DNA of 64,000 nucleotides from Rhabdornis inornatus (Eukaryota > Chordata > Aves > Passeriformes > Rhabdornithidae), in the NCBI GenBank assembly GCA_013397075.1, contig VWZS01003779.1:891309-955308 (forward strand). Direction: 5' to 3'. The notes under the pieces were generated by a model that was not told the origin of the DNA, did not search any database, and saw nothing but the letters and a program-made list of their open reading frames with translations. Made by a program: the position numbers and the translations under genes. This document shows positions 11,661 to 22,010 of the stretch, in pieces; the first letter of the stretch is position 1; the number at the start of each line of letters is the position of its first letter.

Positions 11661-13089
11661 GTATTTTCTATCCATCAAAAATTGTCGGTACAGTTTGTGC
11701 AACAAGCAGTTGTTGCTCAGTTAGAAGGCTCTGACTTAGAAATGTAACATTTTGCATGGAGGTTTGCAGGGTCCTTGTCATGTGGGAAGAGCAGGTGGCA
11801 CTAAAAGTCGTGTTCTGTTCCCTGGAGGTGGCCAACAGTGATGACAGCGAGGATGTTTGGGTGCCCAAAATGTGGGAGGACAGAGGAGTCCAAGGGGTTG
11901 CTCATCACCTCTGGGCAAGATGCAGAGTCAGGTCCAGTGCCACAATGTCCTCTCTGCAAGGGAGGGACAGAGGGGACAGGCAGGACAAGGGACCAGCTCT
12001 AACACTGGGCAGAAGAGTCAATCTGAGCAGTTGTGGCTTTGGCACCCTGGTTGTGTTGCAGAGCTCTCTTGGGTGCCAGGTGCTTCTTCACACCAGCAGA
12101 CTCAGTCCAGCTTGGGCACCCAAGTGCCTTATAGCCAAAACCAATGATTTGCATATCCCACATGCTCCCAAATCTGAAATCATGGCTCCCAAACCCCATC
12201 TAAAAATGAGACGTTAGAAAAGACAGGCACTTGCATCTGACTTTCTGTTTTTCAGGCCATTTACTACTGATCCAGGCCACATCCCATGGTTTTATCCCCA
12301 GCTGTGATGTCGAGTCACTTCAGTGTTAAAACAAATGCTGAGGTTCTCCTGGACTCACTTGACTGGGAGTTAGGGCTTTTAAAGGCTCACCATGGGGCTC
12401 ATGATGAGAGCAAGAAAGTCGCAGCATAAATTACCTTCCATCTTTGGAGGGCATCTTCGTTCAGCAGAAGGACACAGCAGTGAAAGATGTTTAATGACAA
12501 CAGAACTGCCTTGCCTCAAAGATGCAGTTAACCTTGACAAATAAGTATGAATCCTCTAAGGAGCCATAAAAGTGCTCCCCTGGTTTATGTCTGTCAGTCT
12601 GTCGTTTGGATGCTCTATCAATTCTTGCAGTACTTCCAGTGGTGAGGCCAAGTGGCTTATAAAGTTTTACATGCTGTTTGTTTGCTGAGAGAATGACAGC
12701 CCTGGCACCTCTGCTGCAGCAGGAAAGGAGTTCCCAGGGGCTGCAGGTGAAGCCTGGGCTGTGCAAGGCAGGTGTTGGGACCCACATGGAAACCAGGATA
12801 CCCAAAGTGGACACTGCCTGCCATTGGCAGTGGGAGCCCCAACAGAGAGACCCCAGCAGGAGGTCTTGCCCTAAACCAAGGTTTAGTGGCAGCTCCCAGG
12901 AGCCTCTTTTGCTTATTTTCCAGTGAGGAACACCTTCTGGATATCTACCCACAGTTTAACAGTGCTGAACTCCTTATCCCACCCACAAGAACAACCCCAG
13001 CTGAGGCCAGAGCTTTTACAGGCTATGTAATAAAAATTAGCACCTCAGAAAAGCCACTGTCCATGAGGTGAATCATCAGAAACACCAAC

Positions 13090-13138
13090 AAAATGGTTTG
13101 GGTAGGAAGGGACCTTCAAGATCCTCAAGCTCAGGTGC
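13090..13138 (-). mobile_element. Short CR1 remnant (minus strand)
   Basis: About 50 bp reading AATGGTTTGGGTAGGAAGGG then ACCTTCAAGATCCTCAAG, the antisense of the last segment of a CR1 3' end. The terminal tail repeat is degraded to ACAAAATGG. Too short to assign a subfamily. Confidence 0.75.
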
Positions 13139-13549
13139 TCTGATCCTGGCTTCTGCAGCGGGATCTCCATTTGGAAGGGGACACTGGGGGTGATTTATGT
13201 GTTAGCTTAATACTCGTCTAATTGTTTATATTTTGTCTCACCCAGCAGTCTCAACACTTCTCTGGCCACACATCCATCTTGCTAATGCACTTTTTGTGAC
13301 TCCTGCTCTTCAGGGCTGCAGACATGCAGTGAGAGGTGGGAATGAGTTTGCCTTTCAATTGCCACAACACGTTGCTTCATGGTATTTACTTAGTTTCTGC
13401 TTGAAATCTTGTTCTTCTCTTGCTTATTGTCACTAGTCCCAGCAGTTTGTTTCTCCTTTTATCTCACCAATGTGAAGTTTGAATAAAACCTCCTAAGAAA
13501 CAGCCCAAGTGTGTGAGAAACAGCAGCCGTAGGAGGCCACAGCCAAGGA
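13139..13549. other. Unique non-coding DNA
   Basis: No gene or repeat recognised. The 67-codon frame at 13233-13436 looks like chance. Confidence 0.55.
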
Positions 13550-14870
13550 TTTTCAATTCATGCCTTTTGTATTTCCTATTGTTTTTACCTACGGATACAT
13601 TTTAGACTTTACGGGCCAAATTCATCCTATTCCAATGAAGTTACCTCAGAGACACACTTGGCTCTGTTGCTTTAAAAAAAATAGATAATCCCAAACAGCA
13701 GGATAATTTTATGACCGCTAATTACATTTGTTGCTATGCAAGCTAAGATAATGATAAGAGTAATCGTATCTCATGCTTCAGGGCATACGCTCATCACCTG
13801 TGGACATCAGGAAGGAATTTTTCTCCCCATGTACAGCACTGTTCAATTAACTAGATGGATTGTGGTGGGTTTGTTTTCTCTGTGTTTTCTTCCTCTGAAG
13901 GATCATTTATTAGCTGCAGCCGGAATAGGTATAACAGATTGAATTAACCGACAGTCTGATCCAATATGGGGATTCCTAAATCGCCACCCTGGGAAGTAAA
14001 ATCAGCTGTGGAGAAAGAATATGTAATCTTTTGCAATTCGGAAACTGATTGTTTTTCAATCAGTTGAATATCGTGCCCACGACCAAAGTTGTGAATGCAG
14101 CAATACTGAGCTTTGGGCTACTGTGTTGCACAAAATCTGGCTCTGAGAGTGTCCCAGTGTGAGGAAACTTGGAGGATTGCTCTTCTCTTTTGACTCTGTG
14201 AGTAGCATCTGCATTCGAGCACCACTGGGTCCTACGGATTATGTTTGTGGCTACCCGTCACGTTGCATTAGAATAGCCAGCCTCAGCCAGAAAAGCAATT
14301 GAAAGGCATTGGAAATCTGCCTCGCTGCCCACATCCAGGGAATAAGCTCTCTGATAATCCTAATAGAGAAGATCAAATTTGCCAAGAAAATAGAAGCGAT
14401 TCTTGTATTTTGCTTCATTCTCCTCAACTATCTTTCTGCTCCTCGCAAGACTTAATCAACAGCTAATAAACCTCAGCTTTTCAGTGCACAACAGAGTATT
14501 GTCTTTCTAGTACTTGTGTTGGGACTGGGATTTATCTGTTATTGACTTCATCCCTTTCCTATCCTTTCCTTTTGTTTGGTCCCCATTCCCCTTCTCTCAG
14601 TAGCGCTTGCTTTATTTTTATCTCTAGTAAAGCAGGTCTGCCATTTAATTAGCAAACTGGCCTCTACCTGAAGCCAAATGAAATGTAATCTCCTGCCAAC
14701 CTGAATGCAAGGTACAAATTCCATGTCTGAAAGATTTCAACATTTGTCTTGGCTTATTTCTGGAGAAAAGCAGAAAACTTCCAGGTTTATTTCTAGCAGA
14801 AAATTCTGAAAACAAACATCGTGAATTTGTCAATACGTATTGGGCATTTTTTTCATGCTAATAAACCAGC
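13550..14870. promoter_or_regulatory. Enhancer-like AT-rich block with retained CpGs
   Basis: Over 1.3 kb with no mobile element. It contains CGCTAATTACATTTGTTGC near 13717, ATGATAAGAGTAATCGTATC near 13750, and a perfect 9-bp stem with a TTTTT loop at 14043-14065. CpGs recur (AATCGTATC, ATATCGTGCCCACGACC, GCATTCGAGC, CCCGTCACGTTGC, GAAGCGATTC, CCTCGCAAG). Retained CpGs inside AT-rich, repeat-free DNA are common in deeply conserved vertebrate enhancers. The function and any target gene are unknown. Confidence 0.35.
14043..14065. other. Perfect 9-bp inverted repeat with 5-nt T loop
   Basis: AACTGATTG at 14043-14051 and CAATCAGTT at 14057-14065 flank TTTTT. It could form a small hairpin or be a paired binding site. 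It is too short for a microRNA precursor and lies inside the enhancer-like block. Confidence 0.9.
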
Positions 14871-14993
14871 CAGGAAGGAGCTGTTTCACAGCAAAACAGG
14901 CGGAACTCTGCATTGATTCCACTGGCCTGGGGTAGCAAAGACCTTTATAGTATCATGCTCAGATGCAGCTTTTGGTGGTAGATGAGAGAAGGA

Positions 14994-15130
14994 CTCACAG
15001 AATTATTAGGTTTGGAAGGGACCTCTTGAGATCATCCACAACCCCTCTGCCTAGGCAGGGGCACTTACAGCAGGTGTCACAGGAATGCATCCCTAGGTTT
15101 GGGGGATGACTCCCTGCCCTCCCTGGGCAT
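14994..15130 (-). mobile_element. CR1 LINE 3' end, older subfamily (minus strand)
   Basis: Antisense order of blocks: CACAGAATTATTAGGTTTGG, AAGGGACCTCTTGAGATCAT, CCACAACCCC…GCAGGGGCACTTACAGCAGG, then TCACAGGAATGCATCCC. This layout (a GCAGG…CAC…AGCAGGT…CACAGGA series) differs from the GGCAGGGACACCT type elsewhere in the window and indicates a different, more diverged CR1 subfamily. Confidence 0.88.
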
Positions 15131-16323
15131 CTGTAAAGATCAGACTGCTCAGAGATCAAACCAGATCTGCCCTTTGCTCTCAGGGTGGTGTGCAGTGCAG
15201 CCCCCTCCTGGCTGGGGTGGCTGGGAGGAGCAGGCAGTGCTGGCTGGCTGGGATCAGTGTCCTTGTGCCATGCTCTGCCCCTGTCCATGCCAGTTCCTGG
15301 TGCTCCTGCTGCTCCCCAGCATGTCTCCTGCCCAGCTCTGGCAGCAATTGTGGGCAATCATGAGCTATGGCTCTTCTTAACCTCTAGACACACCTCTGTT
15401 ATTAACCATCCATAAAACTCCACGGCCCTTTTAAAACATCCAGCTACTGTTATTTAATTCTCTCGACTTGTGCAATAAAAACGAGATGGGAGAGGATGGC
15501 CAACACCTCCCTGGGAGTCAGCCCCACAAATAGAGATCTCACAGGGCACCCGAGCTCCTGTGATGCTCAGCATTGCTGGGCATTGAACCAACATCACCCC
15601 AATAAACCCTCCTGACTCTCTTGAAGAAGAAAAGTGTCATACAGTAATCAAGTAGCTCGGGTCAGTGTGAGCAGTAACAGCTTATTTTCATCACTGAGCT
15701 GCATTGCACAAACACCTATCTGTCAGCACTCCACTGGTTTAGTTCCAGGCAGAATGACTTGCTTGCTCTCCAATCTGGCGTGCTGGCAGTGCAGGAATGC
15801 AAACAGCCAGCCCTTTGTGTTCACCTGCAGCTTTATTCCCTTCATCAATAATTGCTAAAGAGACAAATGAAATTTTTCATACATTGCTTCTGGAATTATA
15901 TCACAGCAGTGCTCTTGTTTGATCAAAATTGCTAAATGTTTTCTGTAACTTGGAGCAGCATAAAAATTGCAGGCTTGAAAATTACACATTGCCTCATCTT
16001 ATCTCGAGGAATTCCAAAAGCTACTCGTGAGACAAGAAATGCTCACCATATTCCTTAGGAGTTATCCAAATATAGTTGACCAAGCTATTCTGATTCCATC
16101 CAAAGCAATGGCATAATGCTCTGTTGGGAACACACTGCTATGATGCAAAATTCTCTTTTGAATTTTGAATTTAAACCCTAAGATCTAAACATTTGCAAAA
16201 ATTAAAAAGACCGTTCAGATGCATTAACAAGACAGAGCATGGACCTGTCAGTTTTATCCTTCTGTGCACAGGACAAGAAATGCTGCTGTTCCCAGAGGCT
16301 TTGGAGTGGGAAGATTCCCTTAG
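15131..16323. other. Unique non-coding DNA, no gene recognised
   Basis: 15131-15330 is GC-rich and gives several overlapping short open frames on both strands (for example 15099-15380 plus, 14995-15357 minus). They share no domain and overlap the CR1 edge. 15850-16200 is AT-rich. No exon recognised. Confidence 0.6.
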
Positions 16324-16490
16324 TCACAGAATTATAGATTTGTTTGGGTTGGAAGGGATCTTAAAGATATCCAGTGCCACTCCTGCCATGGCAGGGACAC
16401 CTTCCACTGTCCCAGGCTGCTCCAAGCCCCGGTGTCCAACCTGGCCTTGGGCACAGCCAGGGATCCAGGGGCAGCCACAGCTTCCCTGGA
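16324..16490 (-). mobile_element. CR1 LINE, 5'-truncated 3' end (minus strand)
   Basis: Antisense CR1: CACAGAATTATAGATTTG, TTTGGGTTGGAAGGGATCTT, CTGCCATGGCAGGGACACCT, TCCACTGTCCCAGGCTGCTC and GGGATCCAGGGGCAGCCACA. Similarity fades after about 16490 at CTTCCCTGGATTATTCCC, where a full copy would read into the GGGCA…CCTGTGCCAGG segment. Confidence 0.93.
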
Positions 16491-18024
16491 TTATTCCCAC
16501 CTCAAGCAGAGCCTGCCCAAGCTGAGGGCAGTTGATATGCTCCACATTTTGCATGTTGGCTCTAAGGGAGGAGTTGCCTGTTTCTTTGGGTTTTTCTCCA
16601 AGCTCAAAAACATCAGAGCTCCACACAGTTCCCTTAATCTTTCTTAAGACTTCAGAACCAAAACATCATTTCTGGTCCAGCTTGAGTTTTTCAGAGAGCT
16701 TTGCTAGTACAGAACGGGGAGTGAGTTGTGGCACATGGAGAAAGAAGAATTATTGGAGGACCACAAGAAAAGAAGAGTAAATCTGGAGCTGCAAGAGAGG
16801 TGACACAAAAGAAAATTAAGTTACCTCTGCAACATCACACATTAGGAAGGATTCAAGGAAGCAGAAGTTCATGTGGTCAGAATAACAAGGACACAATTTC
16901 AGCACTACAATTTCAGCAAGATTTCAGAAAAGGGGTGGATGGAAAAGATAAAGGAGATACTTCATGGGCTTTGGCTTCAAAAGGTAAGGGGAAAGGATGG
17001 AATTAGTATTAGAAAGAAGAAAAAAACCAAAACTTCCAAGTGACAGCTCCTCAGTGCAGAGGGAGCAGAAGAGCCAGGACTAAGGCTAAATAAACCCCAA
17101 TGTGTTTGCATGTGGCAACAAACAAATATCTGAACAGGAGCTGGGAAATTCAGTTCTCCTTTTCTTGTCCATGAGAAGTGGCAGTGCCCAGATTGAGACA
17201 CTGTGACAGAGGCTGAAGTGCTGAATGGGAATTGTTGGGTGCTGGGTTCCTGCATGCAGCCACATTTATTGCATCCCAATGTTTAATGTTCACAAACCAT
17301 TAGATACATGTATATTTATGGTTTGATAATCAGCTGTCATTAACAGATGAGTAAACAACATAATGTTCATATTTAGGAGGAATATGCAAACTAAAGAGAA
17401 ACTGCCAACTCCTAAGAACATTTATTTTCTCTACACTTAATGGGGGGAAAGGAGGCGGAAATGCTCTGTCTGTAAATTAATTATGGGATATTGGCAATGC
17501 CTCCACTACCGTATAACTGTAATTATCCCATCTCAGTGCATGGGACTGCAGTTCTGCACCCCCAGCTATTCTCATCCATGGGAGTTAGGAATACACCCAT
17601 TGTGCACATTTCCTAAGTTAAATAATTTTTACTGTCCCTTTGAACTCAGAAGACCAGGCAGACCATGATCTTTTCAAACAGTGTCATGCAAAAATGGTGA
17701 GGCCTTCAGCCACACTCCCTTTGTGCAAATCAAAGATGTTTCAAACTTCAGGAAAGGATGGAAACTCTTTTTTCCAATGGGAATGCCAGTCCGAGTAGAG
17801 CTGCTTGATCTGGTCAGGGTTTTCGGGCAGTTTTGCAAACCTCCTAGATTTTCTTGAAGATTTGCTGTTTTACATCAACTACTAGCAGAGAAGAGCATGA
17901 AAACACATTTTTGACCCCTCCACAAATACCCCTGAGCTAAATATGGTCCAATGTATTTGTGACCCCCTGGTTATATCTTTAATAATCATCCCTGACAGTG
18001 TTTTGTATCCAAAGACACTTTATT
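16491..18024. other. Unique non-coding DNA, no gene recognised
   Basis: 16680-17040 is purine-rich on the plus strand (many AAGAAG and GGAAAG runs), which explains the stop-poor 92-codon frame at 16728-17006. An AT-rich enhancer-like block at 17280-17540 is listed separately. No exon recognised. Confidence 0.6.
17280..17540. promoter_or_regulatory. AT-rich enhancer-like block
   Basis: A dense series of TAAT-type and related sites: CAAACCATTAGATACATG, TTGATAATCAGCTGTCATTA (with the E-box CAGCTG), ATATGCAAACTAAAG (octamer-like) and TGTAAATTAATTATGGG, plus CCGTATAACTG. No repeat overlaps it. Regulatory function is inferred from the motif cluster only. Confidence 0.3.
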
Positions 18025-18105
18025 AAATGTATCATTATCCTATTTTTATGGATGAGGGAAACCGAGGCCCAAAGCAGGATGGGATTAACCCAGGGAGGAG
18101 GTAAA
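18025..18105 (-). mobile_element. Possible MIR-type ancient SINE fragment (minus strand)
   Basis: ATTATCCTATTTTTATGGAT then GAGGGAAACCGAGGCCCAAA and GGGATTAACCC resemble the antisense MIR core as I recall it (ATTATCCCCATTTTACAGAT, GAGGAAACTGAGGCACAGA, GGTTAAGTGAC). Divergence is high, as expected for a repeat older than the bird-mammal split. Chance similarity is possible but the order of three blocks is retained. Confidence 0.55.
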
Positions 18106-18899
18106 AGAAGTAGAGAATTATAAGGAAAGGTCAGGTCTGGAAAGGATGAATTTACAGCAATGAGAAGATACTTCATTAGTCATGGCTGGGAGAGCTGGAA
18201 GACATCAAGTGTCCAGCCAGGGATGAGCCTGGGAACAGAATCCAGCATCCTGACTGCCATCTCCCCACTCTCCCACCAGTCAGGCCACGTGCTTGAAAAC
18301 TGATCCATGTATTTATAAGCATGGATATTTGACAAAAAGCAAATTAATATTAACAGGAATTTCCTGGACAACGTAACCAACTTTCCCCTTTAGCTGATCC
18401 TTCCTCCGCCTTGTAAAATTAGAAAATTTTGCAATCCGTTCTGTACATGGAAACAGATCATGTACAGATGCAACAATTTGGCAGGTTATCACACCAGGAT
18501 TTTCAGCCTGGGATAGCACAGCCTCTCCAGCTGCTAAGGATCAGTCCCTTCAGCAAACCAAATTCACTAATCTGGTGCTTCCTCCTGCCCATAGCCAGGC
18601 TTATTGGGGAGGATTAGCTCGTTGTCCAGGGGTAATTTTCTCAAATAAATGGGTCAAAGCCTGTGCTGGCTCCCCTCCTGCAGCCTGCTGAGTTCAATGG
18701 CTTTGCTCAGAGCACAGCCTGGCTCCTCATTTCCATCGAGATCCTTGGGCCGTGGCTGAATAACGAGAAGTGGCAGGTGAAGCCGAAGGTTTTGGCTTTG
18801 TTTTTTGTAAAGAAGAGAGGAGTGCAGCAGAACAACATATGGTACAGTGCCTGGCTAAAAATGATTTAGTGGGAAACTGGTGCTTCATTTCTGTCTCTC

Positions 18900-19260
18900 T
18901 GCAACCACGCACACTAATGTAGTGGTATAACTATTCATCTAATAAACTGCTAATATTTATTATTAATTGAACCATTTAATCTAACAGTGGATTAGGGGAA
19001 GGCAAATGTAGGACTTAATGACTCTGCTGATTGGTATAAATTTTAACAGCGAGCTCAGGCTGTACAATACAAATTGTGTTGCTGCTGCTGATAAATACCT
19101 TGTAACTGGAAGAAACTGTGCCCAAGCAAAACTTGCACTGGCTATCAAAAGGTTGGGTTTTTTTAATCTTTTAGTGAGCACTGCAGGACTTAACTGCAAA
19201 AGATGAGGTCCCTATCACCAGTGGTTTATTATGTTAATGGCAAAGAAAGTGGTTATTAGT
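18900..19260. promoter_or_regulatory. AT-rich enhancer-like block
   Basis: Contains GTATAACTATTCATCTAATA, TATTTATTATTAATTGAACC, GATTGGTATAAATTTTAACA with a nearby GCGAGCTC CpG, and TTATTATGTTAATGGC. Repeat-free and rich in homeodomain-type cores. Function is inferred from composition only. Confidence 0.25.
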
Positions 19261-19785
19261 AATGTCTGCTTAACTTCAGAGGTCATCTTCCATCCCAAAT
19301 AGCCCCTGGATGGATGGTTTAGTGCTGCTGTGATAACTGAAGTGCAGGATAACAAACCATAATTATCTTGCACTTCTAACCAAATCCCCTGTGCTGTCTG
19401 CAAATCCATCATTGCCAGGGCTCTCTCCAGCCCACCCACTGCTCCGAATTCCTGGTTTTCTGGAACTGGAAGCAAGGACACTCCCACTTCTTATGGAAGA
19501 CAAATTTCTGCTTAGTGCTAAATCTTGTTTCCCAGACACTGCTGGATGGGAGTTTAGGGATATTGCAGTTGGGACTGGAAAGATGCTTCAGCTCTTTACC
19601 CTTCAAGCCTGTGGGGTCAAAAGCAATGTCTGTGTCCCAGGGAAAAATTAATGGAAAAGCCCAAACTTCCTAATGGCATGTATCTTGCTCTATGCTCTGG
19701 GAGGACCTGAGATCTTAGACTTTATCATTGTGACATTATGGGCTTTAGACAAGCTATTTTTAGAGGTTTCTTTAAAATTTGATCA

Positions 19786-19826
19786 GTTATAATTTTCCCT
19801 TTATGGTTATAATTTTCCCTTTCATG
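19786..19826. repeat. 20-bp tandem duplication
   Basis: GTTATAATTTTCCCTTTATG at 19786-19805 is followed directly by GTTATAATTTTCCCTTTCATG. This is a two-unit direct duplication, one base longer in the second copy, consistent with a small slippage event. Confidence 0.9.
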
Positions 19827-20290
19827 GGAGCTCTGTAGCTGAGACAGTAACTCTTAGAAACACAGCAGCACCCTTTCTAAGTGGGGTGTAAAAACCCTCC
19901 TAATTGGAAATATTCTTTCAAACACTTTTTTTGTTGCATGTGGGACATATGGTGATGATGTGTGGCTCTCAGGCATTTGAACTTGCATGAGTTATTGCAG
20001 CAGTTCCAAATCTCGTGCTGAGAAAATTTGGATGCCACCTTCCAGATCTGATAAAAATTAAGGGCATGTTGTCATCCTTGGCTATCCTACCTTAGGTCTC
20101 CTTGAGGCGTGATGTTATCAGAAAGTCTGGTTCAGTCTACAGCTTCTAGAGCAGAGACCAAAACACAGAGGTCACCTTCCATTTGGTATTTCCCCTCCCC
20201 TGCTTTGCTCTCCATTTTCTACACCTGTGCTTCTGCTGTGGAAGCAAGGATGTGTTAGAGAATCTGGGAAACCCATCTTTATTTTTTTCC

Positions 20291-20305
20291 TTTTTTTTTT
20301 TTTTT
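20291..20305. repeat. T15 homopolymer in pyrimidine-rich run
   Basis: Fifteen T within a longer T-rich stretch starting near 20280. No adjacent retroposon was recognised on the minus strand that would make it a poly(A) tail. Confidence 0.9.
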
Positions 20306-21995
20306 AATCTATTTGTGGTAAGCGAGCTGGTAGAAAAGCTGTTTCTTACCCTTGTGGCCTCTGGGAGTCAAAGGAAAGAGAAATGGAAAGGAAAAAAGCT
20401 GAGGGGTGAATTAAAAGAAATTTGTTGAAAAGATTGAAGCAGGGGGAAAAGAAAGGAGAACCTCTCCAAGAAAGAGATGAACTCACAGCTTGCTTACCTG
20501 TTTGAGACAGAAATGTGCCAGGAGTTTTGGCAGAAGTTGCTTTATAAACTTGCCTTGCTTAGAGGCTCTCTTGATCTCCCTGCAGTGACCCTACTGACAC
20601 AGCTACACCAGCTCACATTTCCCACTGTTATCCCACTCCCTCTGCCCTCAAACTCCCAAATCAGCCGAATCTGCAAGAAAAAGCAGCTAAGAGATGGAAA
20701 CAAATGGGAATTTGGCAGTGGCTTTTCCCAATGGGAAAAGTGAAGGGAAGAGTACAGCAGGACAAACACACTAGAAAGACAATGCAGAGAGAGAACTAAA
20801 GCCAAAGAAACTGTTACAAAAACCTAATCAGGATTTGAATATGGAAATCTGAAAAAGGAAAGACTCAGCAGTGTCCTCAGTAGCGAGTAGCAGCTGTCAA
20901 ATTGTGTTTTCTGGGTGAGCTTCAGAAAAAGCCAAGAGGTGCAAGACATTAGTGAAGGTGTGGGTGCTCAGGCAGGATGGATGCTGAGAGTCGAGGTCAG
21001 TGCTGCTCTGGCACAGCCCCAGCTCTGCACTGGACATCTGAAAGTCCATCCTAAGTGTGAGTCCACACTCTCCAAACCAGCCCAGAGTACATCCCTCACT
21101 TAGCCAGGGCTGCAGTCCTGCCATGAGGAGCAGCTCCCTGGTGCAGAGGGAAGTAGCTCTGAGAGAGACGTCTCACTTGCAAAATCTGAACTACAAACCA
21201 GTTTTAGAAGCTGGTGAGGTTTATTTTTATATAGATATCTTTTTAAATTTTTTTTTTAAGTGATGAAGGAAACTCTCAGCTGGTCCAACACAAGAAAGAA
21301 GCTCAGCAGGTTTGGTAAATGCAGATGAAATTATCAGGACACAGGTCAGAGCCTACATCTCTTTTACCCATAAAAATTGCCCAGCATTTCCTGACCTCCA
21401 TGGAAACGCTCTGGTTTGCACTGTGCCCTCCTCTCAACCAGTTTTGTTCTTCCTTCTCTTGGTTCTGGGTGGTGTTTTACAGGTGTTCTCTTTTAGGTTG
21501 CCAAGTTGTTTCAGCTCCCAGTTATTCTCCTGCCCAGCAACAGAATGGGGCCATAAAAATTTACTTTCTTGTTTACATTCACCCAGCAATTTATAGGAAG
21601 AAAAGTGGGGAAAACCATAAGCAAAGAATCAGTGCTGCATTTAATAGTTGAGCATAAAAGTCATTCTTAAACAGTATTTTTATTTCAGTTTTAATGAGAG
21701 ACCAGAAATACCACTTCTGGGTTTTTAAGGCCCATAAGGTGTTAGTACTCTTGTTATCTCTGATGTTCATGGTCTCTCGCACACCATTTATGCTGGGCAT
21801 TATTTTTGACAATGCAGTATGGCAAATGCCTGGACTGGGATTCCTTGGAATGAATAAAAGATATATAGAGGAAATTCTACAAGTAATATCTTGTTATAAT
21901 ACATTTTTGTGTTAACTGCAAGTGACAAGTGATTGCTCAAACTTGTTCCCGCAGCTACCAGGTTTTCCTCTTTAATCCTATATTAGTTCTACAGG

Positions 21996-22010
21996 AAAAA
22001 AAAAAAAAAA
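21996..22010. repeat. A15 homopolymer
   Basis: Fifteen A following TTAGTTCTACAGG. No AATAAA lies within 40 bases upstream, so there is no specific support for a retrocopy tail. Confidence 0.9.

Larger units (their letters stand above)
10241..13089. other. Unique non-coding DNA with a GGA-type microsatellite
   Basis: No gene recognised. It contains an (AGG)n array near 10640 and an AT-rich enhancer-like block at 10850-11660, both listed separately. The open frames at 11756-12217 (plus) and 12491-12952 (minus), each 153 codons, overlap open frames on the other strand. They lack recognisable domains and have no adjacent splice-site or promoter evidence that I could identify. Confidence 0.6.

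Noticed and set aside
20291..20305. T15 as a minus-strand retrocopy poly(A) tail
   Set aside because: No polyadenylation signal at the expected distance on the minus strand and no recognisable body.
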